Positions 38,145 to 47,147 of a stretch of DNA of 64,000 bases are shown here, in pieces. The stretch spans positions 4,464,001 through 4,528,000 of the forward strand of contig NZ_CP157276.1 in the NCBI RefSeq assembly GCF_040024445.1, written 5' to 3'. Positions within the stretch are counted from its first letter, which is position 1; the number at the start of each line of letters is the position of its first letter. The notes under the pieces are model-generated. The model saw nothing but the letters and a program-made list of their open reading frames with translations, did not search any database and was not told where the DNA came from. Position numbers and translations under genes: made by a program. This DNA is from Prescottella soli. Its GTDB lineage: Bacteria > Actinomycetota > Actinomycetes > Mycobacteriales > Mycobacteriaceae.

Positions 38145-39344
38145 TTGACCGTCTCGGCCACCGCCCCCGTGTCCACCATTACAGTCCTCTCGACCGGCGG
38201 CCGCCGTCGCGCGATGCTGGCTCTCGCCCTGGGCGGCTTCGGCATCGGCACCACCGAGTTCGTCGCCATGGGTCTGCTGCCGCAGATCGCCGGCGGCCTG
38301 GGCATCTCCGAGCCCACCGCCGGGCACGTCATCACCGCGTACGCGCTGGGCGTCGTGGTGGGGGCCCCGGTCATCGCGGCACTGACGGCCCGAATGCCCC
38401 GCAAGACGCTGTTGGTCGCGCTGATGGTCGCGTTCACGGTGGGCAACGCCGCCGCGATCGTCGCCCCGAACTACGGCGGTCTGATCGTGGCCCGGTTCGT
38501 GGCGGGTCTGCCGCACGGCGCGTACTTCGGAGTCGCGTCGCTCGTCGCCGCGTATCTCGCCGGCCCCGGGCATCGTGCCAAGGCCGTGGCGATGGTCATC
38601 GGCGGGCTCGCGGTCGCCAACGTCGTCGGGGTGCCCGCGGCCACCTGGATCGGGCAGGGACTGGGCTGGCGCAGTGCCTTCGCGATTGTCGCCCTCATCG
38701 GGGCGCTGACCGTCGCGGCGATCTGGGCGTGGGTGCCCCCGCTGCAGGCGGTCCGCACCACCGATCCGCGGACCGAACTCGCGGCGCTGCGCCGCGGGCA
38801 GGTGTGGCTCACGCTCGTGGTCGCGACCGTCGGATTCGGCGGGATGTTCGCCGTCTACACGTACGTCGGCTGGACGATGACCGACGTCGCCGGACTGCCG
38901 TTGGGGCTGGTGCCGGTCGCGCTGATGGTCTACGGGCTGGGCATGGTGGCGGGCAACATGTTCGGTGGCCGTCTCGCGGACCGGGCGCTGACCGCCGGGC
39001 TGTTCGCGATGCTCGGTGCCCTCGTCGTGCTCCTCGCGCTCTTCGCCGTGGCCGCGCACAACCCCTACACCGCGATGATCGTGCTGTTCCTCGTCGCGGC
39101 GGCCGGCTCGGCCCTGGTGCCCGGTCTGCAGACCCGGCTGATGGACGTCGCCGCCGACGCGCAGACCCTCGCCGCGGCGCTCAACCACTCCGCACTCAAC
39201 ATCGCGAACGCGTTCGGGGCGTGGATCGGCGGCGTCGTGATCGCGGCGGGCTTCGGTTACGCAGCGCCGGCCCTCGTGGGGGCGGGAATGGCCGCCGCGG
39301 GTCTCGTGGTGCTCGCCGTCGCGGTGGTGACGGCCCGACACTGA
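38145..39344 (+). CDS. MFS exporter, DHA1 family
   Basis: The 399-residue major facilitator has about twelve helices. Motifs include GFGIGTTEFVAMGLLPQIAGGLGI in TM1, the arginine-containing loop ARMPRKTLL between TM2 and TM3, and the antiporter-like stretch GLPHGAYFGVASLV. This group includes SotB/AraJ/CmlA sugar- and drug-efflux proteins. The start is uncertain: TTG at 38145 has GGAAGG upstream, and GTG at 38169 is the alternative. It stands alone between terminators, so no substrate can be inferred. Confidence 0.85.
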   Translation: MTVSATAPVSTITVLSTGGRRRAMLALALGGFGIGTTEFVAMGLLPQIAGGLGISEPTAGHVITAYALGVVVGAPVIAALTARMPRKTLLVALMVAFTVGNAAAIVAPNYGGLIVARFVAGLPHGAYFGVASLVAAYLAGPGHRAKAVAMVIGGLAVANVVGVPAATWIGQGLGWRSAFAIVALIGALTVAAIWAWVPPLQAVRTTDPRTELAALRRGQVWLTLVVATVGFGGMFAVYTYVGWTMTDVAGLPLGLVPVALMVYGLGMVAGNMFGGRLADRALTAGLFAMLGALVVLLALFAVAAHNPYTAMIVLFLVAAAGSALVPGLQTRLMDVAADAQTLAAALNHSALNIANAFGAWIGGVVIAAGFGYAAPALVGAGMAAAGLVVLAVAVVTARH

Positions 39345-39348
39345 GCCT

Positions 39349-39375
39349 CCGCCGATCCCTCGTGTGGATCGGCGG
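39349..39375. terminator. bidirectional hairpin between MFS and TetR genes
   Basis: A perfect 10-bp stem CCGCCGATCC / GGATCGGCGG with a 7-nt loop lies in the 37-bp gap between convergent genes. It can serve both transcripts. Confidence 0.8.
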
Positions 39376-39381
39376 CTCAGT

Positions 39382-39990
39382 TCAGCGGGTCCCTGCGGAT
39401 CCTGCGACGAGAGAATCGGCCATGCGGATGTATCGGTCCGCGATCTCGTCGATCGAGAGGGACCCGGACGGATCGAACCATTGGCACACGCCGTTGATCA
39501 AGTCCATCAGCGCCATCGTGGTGAGGTCGGCGTCGCCGGGGTCGGGTCCGCTGAGGGAGGCGACGACGTCGCGAAAGGCGCGCTGGTAGGTGGATTGCAG
39601 GCCGACGACCGTTTCCAACTGTTCGGGGGACAGCGAACTGCGGTTGCCCCGGATGGTCAACAGTTCGGTATGTCGCGCGTTGCTGATCGTCAGATGGAGC
39701 CTGATCGCGTCGTCGAGGCGGTCTCGCGGCGCGCGCGCCGGATCATTCAGCACCGGGAGGAGCGCGCCGTTGAATTCGATCATGAACTGCCGGGATATCG
39801 CGAACAGCACATCCTGCTTGTTCCGATAGTGGTGGTACATCGTCGACGACGAGATGCCGACGGCCTCGGCGATGTCGCGGATCGCGGTCGAACCGTATCC
39901 CCGGTGCTGGAAGAGGTTCGCGGCCTCGACTCGGATCTGCTCGGCCACATCGACGCCGACGTCGAGACCAAGGTTTCTGGCCACTTCCAC
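39382..39990 (-). CDS. TetR-family regulator
   Basis: The 202-residue regulator has an N-terminal HTH (EQIRVEAANLFQHRGYGST, then VGISSSTMYHHYRNKQDVLF, about 17-60) and a helical effector domain ending ADRYIRMADSLVAG. It starts with GTG at 39990. It is encoded 102 bp downstream of fadD in the same direction and may regulate the lipid or ketone genes here. This C-terminal type is common in regulators of acyl-CoA and sterol catabolism. Confidence 0.88.
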   Translation of the reverse strand: MEVARNLGLDVGVDVAEQIRVEAANLFQHRGYGSTAIRDIAEAVGISSSTMYHHYRNKQDVLFAISRQFMIEFNGALLPVLNDPARAPRDRLDDAIRLHLTISNARHTELLTIRGNRSSLSPEQLETVVGLQSTYQRAFRDVVASLSGPDPGDADLTTMALMDLINGVCQWFDPSGSLSIDEIADRYIRMADSLVAGSAGTR

Positions 39991-40092
39991 CTCCCACCCT
40001 GGACCGCCACCCGGTTCCAGGCGTCTGTCGAAAAAACCTAGCAGGACGACCTACACCCGGAGCCTGGTCCGTTCGCTGTCTCCCCGGATTGG

Positions 40093-41601
40093 TCAGCGGG
40101 CGCGTCCGATGTCGGAAGGCACCGTGATCTCTCGCTTGAGGATCTTCCCGGTCGCACCCTTCGGCAGCGCGTCGACCAACACCACGTATCGCGGGTACTT
40201 GTAAGCGGCGACGCGCAGCTTGGCGAACTCGGTCAGGTCGTCGGCCGTCGCGGTACCGCCGGGCTTGAGAGCCACGACAGCACACACCTCCTCGCCGAGT
40301 CTCGCGTCCGGAACTCCGATGACGGCCACCTCGGCCACGTCCGTGTGCTCGTAGAGCACTTCCTCGATCTCCCGGGGATAGACGTTGTATCCGCCGCGGA
40401 TCACGAGATCCTTCTTCCGGTCGACGATGAAGTAGTAGCCGTCGGTGTCGCGTCGGGCCAGATCGCCGGTGCGGAACCAGCCGTCGGGGATCGCCGCGGC
40501 AGTTGCGGACGGATTTCCCCAGTAGCCCTTCATCACGTTGTGGCCGCGGATCGCGATCTCTCCGACCTCGCCTTCCTCGACATCCTCACCGGCGTCGTCG
40601 ACCAGTCGCATCTTCACTCCGGGTACCGGCACGCCGATCGAGCCGGCCTTGCGTTCGCGGTCGGGGAGGTTGAACGAGACCACCGGGCTGGTCTCGGACA
40701 GCCCGTAGCCCTCGAGAACTGTGCAGCCGAACGATTCCTCGAAGCCGCGCATCACCTCGACCGGCATCGCAGCCCCACCCGACACGCACAGCCGCAGGCC
40801 GGACACGTCGTACGTCGCCGCGCCGGGGTGGTGCAGCAGTGCGGTGTACATCGTCGGGACACCCTCGAAGACGGTGACCCGGTCCCGTTCCAGTACCTCG
40901 AGCACGACCGCGGGATCGAAACGCGGCACCAATGTGAGCAGGGCACCGACCTTGATCACCGTGTTCAGCGCGAAGGTCTGACCGAAGACGTGAAAGAGCG
41001 GGAGCGCACCCAGCACCACGTCGCGAGGCGAGAGATTCAGCAGGGTCGACGCGACGACCTCGCAGTTTGCGGCGAGGTTCGCGTGCGTGAGTTCGGCTCC
41101 CTTGGGCTTACCCGTGGTGCCGGAGGTGTAGAGGATCACCGCGGTGTCGTCGTCGTGGCGTTCCGCGTGTTCCCACGCGGGTTCGACGTGTGCGAGGAGT
41201 TCGTCGAGTCCGTCGGCGGGGACGATCACCGGCTCGGCGCCGGTTTCGGCGGCGCCGGCCCGTGCGGTGTCCGCCACGTCCTCCCACGCGAACAGGACCT
41301 TGGCGCCCGCGTCCTCGAGGTGGAACGCCAGTTCCCGTTCCTTGAGGAGTGGGTTGAGCGGAACGACGATCCCTCCGGCACGGAGCACGCCGTAGTAGCA
41401 GATCGCGAAGGCCGGGACGTTCGGCAAGCTGATTCCGACGACGTCGCCCGGCCCGATTCCTCGGGCCCGGAGTAGCCCGGCGACCCGGGCGGTGGCGGCG
41501 TCCACTGCCGCATAGTCCAGCGTGAGGTCGCCGAGCCGCAAGGCCGGCGCCTCGGGCGTGTTCGCGACGGTCGCCGCGAGGTTGAGTGCAAGGTTTCCCA
41601 T
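40093..41601 (-). CDS. long-chain-fatty-acid-CoA ligase (FadD-type)
   Basis: The 502-residue adenylate-forming enzyme has the P-loop AVILYTSGTTGKPKGAELTH, the A5 motif GYGLSETSP, the hinge region GWFRTGDLARRD and the C-terminal catalytic Lys in PKGATGKILKREI. It activates a carboxylic acid through an acyl-AMP and transfers it to CoA. It is third in a minus-strand group with crotonase and TetR genes, which points to beta-oxidation of a particular acid rather than general lipid synthesis. Confidence 0.92.
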   Translation of the reverse strand: MGNLALNLAATVANTPEAPALRLGDLTLDYAAVDAATARVAGLLRARGIGPGDVVGISLPNVPAFAICYYGVLRAGGIVVPLNPLLKERELAFHLEDAGAKVLFAWEDVADTARAGAAETGAEPVIVPADGLDELLAHVEPAWEHAERHDDDTAVILYTSGTTGKPKGAELTHANLAANCEVVASTLLNLSPRDVVLGALPLFHVFGQTFALNTVIKVGALLTLVPRFDPAVVLEVLERDRVTVFEGVPTMYTALLHHPGAATYDVSGLRLCVSGGAAMPVEVMRGFEESFGCTVLEGYGLSETSPVVSFNLPDRERKAGSIGVPVPGVKMRLVDDAGEDVEEGEVGEIAIRGHNVMKGYWGNPSATAAAIPDGWFRTGDLARRDTDGYYFIVDRKKDLVIRGGYNVYPREIEEVLYEHTDVAEVAVIGVPDARLGEEVCAVVALKPGGTATADDLTEFAKLRVAAYKYPRYVVLVDALPKGATGKILKREITVPSDIGRAR

Positions 41602-41770
41602 GTTTCTCTCCTGTGGCCGCGAATCGAGGGCGCGACCTCGCGCGGCAGTCTCTATGGGCGGGACGTGCAGGGTCCCGGATGCGTTCGACTCCCGCGCTCA
41701 CCGCAGCGGGAGGGGAATCGGAGTGAGGTATCGAGCAAGGGTGCCGTGATGCGCGAAGGTTTCTCTGCGA

Positions 41771-42385
41771 TCAGGCGCTAGGGATGATGCTGGCGCCGAG
41801 TCGCCAGATGGTGTCCAGCAACTCCTGGCGTGAGGGAGTGATTTCGCGGCTCATCGCCTCAGCCATGAGTTCGCGGAACGCTCCGAGGAACGCAGCCGAG
41901 ACCAGTCGGGCATCGACCGCTGGGTCGACCTCGCCGTTGCGCTGTGCGTGGGCGACATTGCGTGCAGCCATGTCGATCTGGGTCGCGAGCCGTTCCGCGT
42001 CCGCCTGTGCGGCGGACGGCTCGCGCAGCCGCCGGCCCACGATGATGCGGGCGAGCGGGTCCTCGCACAGGAAGTCGATCTCTCGGGAGAGTCGCTGGCG
42101 CTCCCGTTCGGTCCAGCCGAGTTCCGGGGACACCGCGACGGCGAAGACAGCGTCGTCGTAAGAGTCGTAGAAGCCGTGGACGACGGCCGCGACCAGGCCG
42201 TCCTTGGCGCCGAAGTAGCGGTAGAGCAGACCTGGAGAGGCCTCGGCGCGTGCGGCGACCTTGGCCACCTCCAGGGTCCCGCCGGTCTCCAGCAGTTCCG
42301 CGCGGGCGGCCTCGATGAGGCGTAGTCGAGTTGCGCCTCCTCGGGCCGTCAGCGACTGGGGGGACCTGTCAGGGGACAATGACAT
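41771..42385 (-). CDS. TetR-family regulator of the catabolic operon
   Basis: The 204-residue regulator has the HTH in TRLRLIEAARAELLETGGTLEVA ... ASPGLLYRYFGAKDGLVAAV. Its start overlaps the end of the crotonase gene by 17 bp, so the two are co-translated. An 18-bp perfect palindrome lies upstream of the operon (43277-43294). Autoregulation, with control of the divergent BVMO operon, is the simplest model. Confidence 0.9.
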   Translation of the reverse strand: MSLSPDRSPQSLTARGGATRLRLIEAARAELLETGGTLEVAKVAARAEASPGLLYRYFGAKDGLVAAVVHGFYDSYDDAVFAVAVSPELGWTERERQRLSREIDFLCEDPLARIIVGRRLREPSAAQADAERLATQIDMAARNVAHAQRNGEVDPAVDARLVSAAFLGAFRELMAEAMSREITPSRQELLDTIWRLGASIIPSA

Positions 42386-43259
42386 TGTTCGGGTCCGGCT
42401 GCTCTTCCTTGGGTGCGGTGCTGTAATCCCCGAACGGCGTGTCTCGCAAGGTGGTCACGGCGCCGACGCCCTGCTGTTCGGCGAGTTCGATGAAATGCAG
42501 CGCCTCGGGAGTGTTGCGCATCAGCCCGTCGAGGATCGGACCGAGCATCTGCGTGCTGGCCAGACCCATGTTCTCGTAGGCCTGGTTGACGATGAGCTTC
42601 ATCGCGGAGAGCTGGGAGACCGGAATGCTGGCCAGCTGCTCGGCCAGGCGTGCGACCTCGTCCTCGAGCTCTGCAAACGGCACCGCCTTGTTGATGAGTC
42701 CGATCTCCGCGGCCTGTGCGCCGGAGACCGGTTTGCCGGTGAGAGCATACTCCTTGGCCTTCGCCAGCCCGAGTCGGTAGATCCACATGCCGGAGAGGTG
42801 GCATCCCCACATTCGCGCGTACGGGGTGCCGATCCGGGCGTCCTCGGAAGCGATCACGAAGTCGGCGCCCAGCGCCATCTCGCTGCCGCCACCGATGCAC
42901 CAGCCGTGGATCTGGGCGATCACCGGCTTGGGGCTGCGCCAGATGCTCATGAACTTCTGGGTCGGCGACTCCGAGTGTGCGGTCGCCATGACGAAATCCT
43001 TGCCGGCATCCCACTTGCCGTCGGTTGTCAGCTGGTCGTCCCAGTGGCGGAAGCCGCCGCTGAAATCGTATCCCGCGCAGAAGGATCGACCGGCGCCGCG
43101 AACGACGACCACCTTCACCTCGGGGTCACGGTTCGCCTTCGTCATAGCGTCCTGGAACTCGTCGGGCATCGGCGGGACGATGGTGTTCAGTCGCTCGGGG
43201 CGGTTGAACGTGATCGTGGCGACGGGGCCTGCGACGGAGTAGATCAGAGTCTCGTACAT
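42369..43259 (-). CDS. enoyl-CoA hydratase/isomerase (crotonase family)
   Basis: The 296-residue crotonase has the first oxyanion-hole block VVVRGAGRSFCAGYDFSGG and the second WCIGGGSEMALGADFVIAS. The usual second catalytic Glu position lies in ARIGTPYARMWGC, without the classical Glu of enoyl hydratases, so an isomerase, hydrolase or dehalogenase-like reaction is possible. It is the first gene of the minus-strand operon, and its promoter carries the 18-bp palindrome. It is divergent from the SDR-BVMO operon. Confidence 0.88.
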   Translation of the reverse strand: MYETLIYSVAGPVATITFNRPERLNTIVPPMPDEFQDAMTKANRDPEVKVVVVRGAGRSFCAGYDFSGGFRHWDDQLTTDGKWDAGKDFVMATAHSESPTQKFMSIWRSPKPVIAQIHGWCIGGGSEMALGADFVIASEDARIGTPYARMWGCHLSGMWIYRLGLAKAKEYALTGKPVSGAQAAEIGLINKAVPFAELEDEVARLAEQLASIPVSQLSAMKLIVNQAYENMGLASTQMLGPILDGLMRNTPEALHFIELAEQQGVGAVTTLRDTPFGDYSTAPKEEQPDPNNVIVP

Positions 43260-43276
43260 CTTCCACCTTCCATTGG

Positions 43277-43294
43277 TAAAGTGAATTCACTTTA
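43277..43294. promoter_or_regulatory. 18-bp perfect palindromic operator before crotonase
   Basis: TAAAGTGAATTCACTTTA is fully self-complementary and begins 18 bp upstream of the crotonase start. The core GTGAATTCAC is typical of TetR- or GntR-type sites. The TetR gene inside the operon is the likely binder. Confidence 0.75.
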
Positions 43295-43407
43295 GCTTTT
43301 GTTCGAGGCGGCTGTCTACCCCTGTGGTGCATCCCGTGTCGGGCGCCGGCGGCCCGAGTGGGTAACCGTCGCTCGGGGCCATTGACGGACGCGTGTGGCG
43401 TGGGTAA

Positions 43408-43445
43408 CTTGAGGCGCACTCAAGCGGTCGATCGATCGATCGACC
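43408..43445. promoter_or_regulatory. two palindromes before the SDR-BVMO operon
   Basis: CTTGAG-gcgca-CTCAAG (43408-43424) is followed after one base by the 20-bp perfect palindrome GGTCGATCGATCGATCGACC (43426-43445). They lie 65-102 bp before the SDR start. They differ from the crotonase operator, so a second regulator is probable. Confidence 0.6.
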
Positions 43446-43509
43446 CAATGGTGTTGTGCACAAACAGCATCCGATTCCTTTGATTCGCATAGAGAGGCGG
43501 TTGGCCGCC

Positions 43510-44283
43510 ATGGAGTTGTCAGCAGTCGGTCCACTCACGGCCCCGAGGCCCGGGACCAAGGTCGTCGTCACCGGTGCGGCGGGAGGTATCGGCGCGGCGC
43601 TGATCGCGGCACTGGTCGCACGTGGTTGCGACGTCGTCGGAATCGACCGCCCGGGAACGGGATTGCCGGACGAGCTCGGGTCGATCCCGCTGGTCGAGGC
43701 GGATCTCGCGGACGAGTCGGCCGCTGCGGCGGCCGTCGAGCGCGCCGTGTCGCTCCTCGGGGGACTGGACTGCTTGATCGGTGCGGCTGCGAGTGTCGCG
43801 ACGGTGCATCGCGCCAAGACGTTCTCGCCGAGTGTCTTCCGGCGCGATATCGAGGCAAATCTGCTGTCGCAGTTCTGGACCGCGCAGGCGTCCTACGCCG
43901 CGCTGTGTGCGAGCAGTTCCGCCAACCTGGTGCTCTTCTCGTCGACCGGAGCCATGGACGGTCTGCCCGGTCAGGTGTCCTACGCGGCTTCGAAGGCGGG
44001 AGTGGTCGGGTTGGTCCGCACGCTTGCGGCGGAGTGGGCTGAGTCGGGTATCCGGGTCAACGCCGTCGTCCCCGGGTTGGTCGCCACCCCGAAGGTTCTC
44101 GCGATGCCCGAGTCCACCCGTTCTCGGGTGTTGCGGAACGTCGCGATGAAGCGCCTGGTGGACGTGAACGAGGTGGTGGCGACGGTTCTGTTCCTGATGT
44201 CGTCCGGTGCGGGTGGCATCACCGGTCAGTCGTTGCGGGTCGACGGGGGCGCCGGGATCAATACCGAGGGTCTCTACCACTGA
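43510..44283 (+). CDS. short-chain dehydrogenase/reductase
   Basis: The 257-residue SDR has the NAD(P) motif VVVTGAAGGIGAA, the Ser in LVLFSSTGAMDG, the catalytic YxxxK as YAASK, and the late VVPGLVATP. It oxidises an alcohol or reduces a ketone. The ATG at 43510 follows GAGAGG; an upstream in-frame codon at 43456 adds 18 residues without homology. It heads the operon with esterase, BVMO and acyl-CoA synthetase, which fits oxidation of an alcohol to the ketone used by the BVMO, or of the hydroxy acid released later. Confidence 0.92.
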   Translation: MELSAVGPLTAPRPGTKVVVTGAAGGIGAALIAALVARGCDVVGIDRPGTGLPDELGSIPLVEADLADESAAAAAVERAVSLLGGLDCLIGAAASVATVHRAKTFSPSVFRRDIEANLLSQFWTAQASYAALCASSSANLVLFSSTGAMDGLPGQVSYAASKAGVVGLVRTLAAEWAESGIRVNAVVPGLVATPKVLAMPESTRSRVLRNVAMKRLVDVNEVVATVLFLMSSGAGGITGQSLRVDGGAGINTEGLYH

Positions 44284-44318
44284 CGTCGTTTCCGACCCCG
44301 TGGAAGGAGCTGTTGCAC

Positions 44319-45566
44319 ATGAAGTTCGGCATCGGGACGGGCGTGACGTCCTCGGTGGCCGGTGTCGCCGACACGGCGTTTGCCGCGGTCGTGGAGGAGT
44401 TCGAACGGAACTTCACCGAGCGCGGCGAGATGGGCGCGTCACTGTGTGTCCTCGTCGACGGCAGGCCGGTCGTGGATCTGTGGGGTGGAGTCGCCGACCC
44501 GGCGACGGGGCGCCGATGGGAGCAGGACACGGTCGGTGTCGTGTTCTCGTGCACCAAGGCTGCGGTCGCGCTGTGCATCCACCTCCTCACGGAATCCGGA
44601 GAGATCCGCTCTGACATGCCGGTGGCCGACGTCTGGCCGCAGTTCGCCGCGAACGGCAAGCGCGACATCACGATCGGGATGCTGCTCAACCACTCGGCGG
44701 GAATACCCGTGCTGACCGAGCCGCTCGGGCCGAGCGCACTCGAAGACTGGGACTACATGGTCGGTCGCATCGCCGGCCAGCGACCGCTCTGGACGCCAGG
44801 CAGCCGGCACGGCTATCACCCGGTGACCTTCGGTCATGTACTCGGTGAGGTCGTCCGCCGCGTCACCGGCTCCACGGTGGGTGGGTTCTTCGCATCGGAG
44901 ATCGCCGGCCCCTCGGGAATCGACTTCTGGATCGGGTTGCCGACGGAAATCGAGCCGCGAATCGCCCCGATCGTCGGTGCGGTCGCAGGTGAGGTCGCGA
45001 CGCCCTTCCTCGATGCCGCTCTTCACCAGCGTGATTCGATCCCGAATCTCTTCTTGTTCAACTCGGGGGATTGGGCTCGGAGCGGTGTGAACACCCGTGC
45101 CGGTCGTGCAGCGGAGATCCCCGCGGCGAACGGCGTCACCAATGCGCGGGGGCTGGCGCAGCTGTACGCGAGCATTGTCCGGCACCCGGTTCTCGGCGGC
45201 GGCCGATCCGCGCCACCCCAGGGGACGTCGGTGTCCGACGGCTTCGACGAGACACTGCTCATGCCAACCCGATTCAGCGAGGGATTCATGCTCTCGATGG
45301 ACAACCGGGCACAGCTCGGGGACGGGCACAGCATGCGTGTCGGGAACAACGCATTCGGGCACTGCGGGTCAGGCGGATCGATCGGATTCGCGGACCCCGA
45401 TCTCGGGCTGAGCGTCGGCTACACCATGAACAAGCTGGGCCCGGGGCCATTGCTCAACGAGCGCGGGCAGACCCTCGTCGACGCCATCTACCGCTCATTC
45501 GGCCACTCGGAACCGCCCTCCGTACGGGATGGGCGCCGGCCACAACGTGAACAGGAACAACGATGA
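44319..45566 (+). CDS. beta-lactamase-fold esterase in the BVMO operon
   Basis: The 415-residue serine hydrolase of the EstB/class VIII group has the motif SCTK (VFSCTKAAVALC) and the Tyr-containing RHGYHPVTFGHVLGE segment. No signal peptide is present. AGGAG precedes the ATG at 44319. Its stop overlaps the BVMO start by 4 bp (ATGA), a coupling often found when an esterase opens the ester or lactone made by the monooxygenase. A true beta-lactamase role is unlikely. Confidence 0.85.
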   Translation: MKFGIGTGVTSSVAGVADTAFAAVVEEFERNFTERGEMGASLCVLVDGRPVVDLWGGVADPATGRRWEQDTVGVVFSCTKAAVALCIHLLTESGEIRSDMPVADVWPQFAANGKRDITIGMLLNHSAGIPVLTEPLGPSALEDWDYMVGRIAGQRPLWTPGSRHGYHPVTFGHVLGEVVRRVTGSTVGGFFASEIAGPSGIDFWIGLPTEIEPRIAPIVGAVAGEVATPFLDAALHQRDSIPNLFLFNSGDWARSGVNTRAGRAAEIPAANGVTNARGLAQLYASIVRHPVLGGGRSAPPQGTSVSDGFDETLLMPTRFSEGFMLSMDNRAQLGDGHSMRVGNNAFGHCGSGGSIGFADPDLGLSVGYTMNKLGPGPLLNERGQTLVDAIYRSFGHSEPPSVRDGRRPQREQEQR

Positions 45567-47080
45567 CTTCCGTCAACATTCAGGACGATTCGACACGAAC
45601 GGACGTGCTCATTCTCGGCGCGGGGTTCTCCGGGCTCGCGGCTGCAGCGATGATCTCCCGTGCCGGCGGATTCGAATACCTGATCCTCGAGCAGGCAGAC
45701 GACGTCGGAGGCACGTGGCGAGAGAACACCTATCCCGGGTGTGCCTGTGACATCCCGTCGCCGCTCTACTCCTTCTCCTTTCGTCAGAATCCGGACTGGC
45801 GCCACCTCTTCGCGCCGCAGAACGAGATCCTCGACTACCTTCGGGACACCAGTGCGGAACTTCGGATCACCGAGCGCATTCGTTTCGGTACGACGGTGAC
45901 CGGAGCCGACTGGGACGAGGAGGACGGCTCGTGGGTGGTTCACGCGGCGGGCGGTTCGGTCTTCCGTGCGCGATTCCTGGTGTCCGCGATGGGGGTTCTG
46001 CACCACGCCAACTACCCGAGTCTACCGGGCATCGAGGACTTCCAGGGCCCGGTCTTCCATTCCGCGCACTGGGATCATTCGGTCGACCTGGACGGCAAGC
46101 GGGTGGCGGTCGTCGGCACCGGTGCCAGCGCTATCCAGTTCGTCCCCGCCATCGTGGACCGTACCTCGCAGCTGGCGGTGTTCCAGCGGACCGCCCCATG
46201 GATCGTCCCCAAGTTCAACCGTGCGTTCGGCGAGGACGAGCGGGAAGAGATGCGGCGCAACCCGATCAAGCGCTGGTACCGGCGCGCCAGGCTGTTCTGG
46301 ATCCACGAGAAGCGCGCCCGGGGATTCGTGTCCGACGCGTCGAAGATGGGCCCGACTCGGGAACTGGCAGAAGCGCACCGCGCGAAGCAGATTCGTGATC
46401 ACGAGCTGCGAAAGAAGCTCACCCCCGACTATGCGATTGGCTGTAAGCGCCTGCTCATCTCGAGTGACTACTATCCGGCGCTGGCGAAACCGCACGTCGA
46501 CGTCGTCACGACCGGTATCGAGGAGGTGCGCGCGCACTCGATACTCGCGACGGACGGATCCGAGTACGACGCCGACGTTCTCATCTTCGGTACCGGCTTC
46601 GACGCGCAGAACAGCCTGACGCGGGTTCCGATCCACGGACGCGACGGAGCGGCCCTCGGATCCCAGTGGGCCTCTGGCCCGGAGGCCTACCTCGGCACCA
46701 CGGTGTCGGGATTCCCGAATCTGTTCCTGCTGTGTGGCCCGAACACCGGCCTCGGCCACAATTCGCAGGTGTTCATGATCGAGGCGCAGGTCAGGTACAT
46801 GATCAGGTGCCTCCGGTACGCCGGCCGCGATGGCCTGCTCGAGGTCAGGCGGGACGCCCAGGAACGCTTCAACCGGTTCCTCCAGGGCCGGCTGTCCTCG
46901 ACTGTGTGGCAGGCGGGTGGGTGCAAGAGTTGGTACCAGGATCCCGTCACCGGTCGCAACACGCTGCTGTGGCCTCGATCGACGCTGTCCTACTGGTTCC
47001 GCACCCGCTTCATACGGCGCTCTGACTACCAGCGGAAGCGGCGCCCGGCTTTCGCTGGATCGACTGCATCCATCAGCTGA
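45563..47080 (+). CDS. Baeyer-Villiger monooxygenase (flavin-containing)
   Basis: This 505-residue class B flavoprotein monooxygenase has FAD motif LILGAGFSGLAAAAMIS, the substrate-loop region DDVGGTWRENTYPGCACDIPS, the fingerprint FQGPVFHSAHWD (FxGxxxHxxxW pattern) and the NADPH motif VAVVGTGASAIQFVP. It inserts oxygen next to a ketone to give an ester or lactone. It is coupled to the upstream esterase and followed by an acyl-CoA synthetase. The fingerprint favours BVMO over an N-hydroxylating FMO. Confidence 0.92.
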   Translation: MTSVNIQDDSTRTDVLILGAGFSGLAAAAMISRAGGFEYLILEQADDVGGTWRENTYPGCACDIPSPLYSFSFRQNPDWRHLFAPQNEILDYLRDTSAELRITERIRFGTTVTGADWDEEDGSWVVHAAGGSVFRARFLVSAMGVLHHANYPSLPGIEDFQGPVFHSAHWDHSVDLDGKRVAVVGTGASAIQFVPAIVDRTSQLAVFQRTAPWIVPKFNRAFGEDEREEMRRNPIKRWYRRARLFWIHEKRARGFVSDASKMGPTRELAEAHRAKQIRDHELRKKLTPDYAIGCKRLLISSDYYPALAKPHVDVVTTGIEEVRAHSILATDGSEYDADVLIFGTGFDAQNSLTRVPIHGRDGAALGSQWASGPEAYLGTTVSGFPNLFLLCGPNTGLGHNSQVFMIEAQVRYMIRCLRYAGRDGLLEVRRDAQERFNRFLQGRLSSTVWQAGGCKSWYQDPVTGRNTLLWPRSTLSYWFRTRFIRRSDYQRKRRPAFAGSTASIS

Positions 47081-47147
47081 AAAGCCCTGTGTCCGAAACC
47101 GTTCGGCATCCGACCGGCAACCGAGCTCATCCCAGAAAGGCTCTGTA

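Noticed and set aside
37398-39341. 647-residue frame antisense to icd and the MFS gene
   Set aside because: It spans two real genes and a strong terminator and has no protein-like features.
43426-43445. Simple GATC microsatellite
   Set aside because: The GGTC/GACC ends make it a perfect bounded palindrome at an operator position, so a regulatory reading is preferred, with caution.
44319-45566. Antibiotic-resistance beta-lactamase
   Set aside because: No export signal and it is coupled to a BVMO; class VIII esterases share the fold and the SxxK motif.
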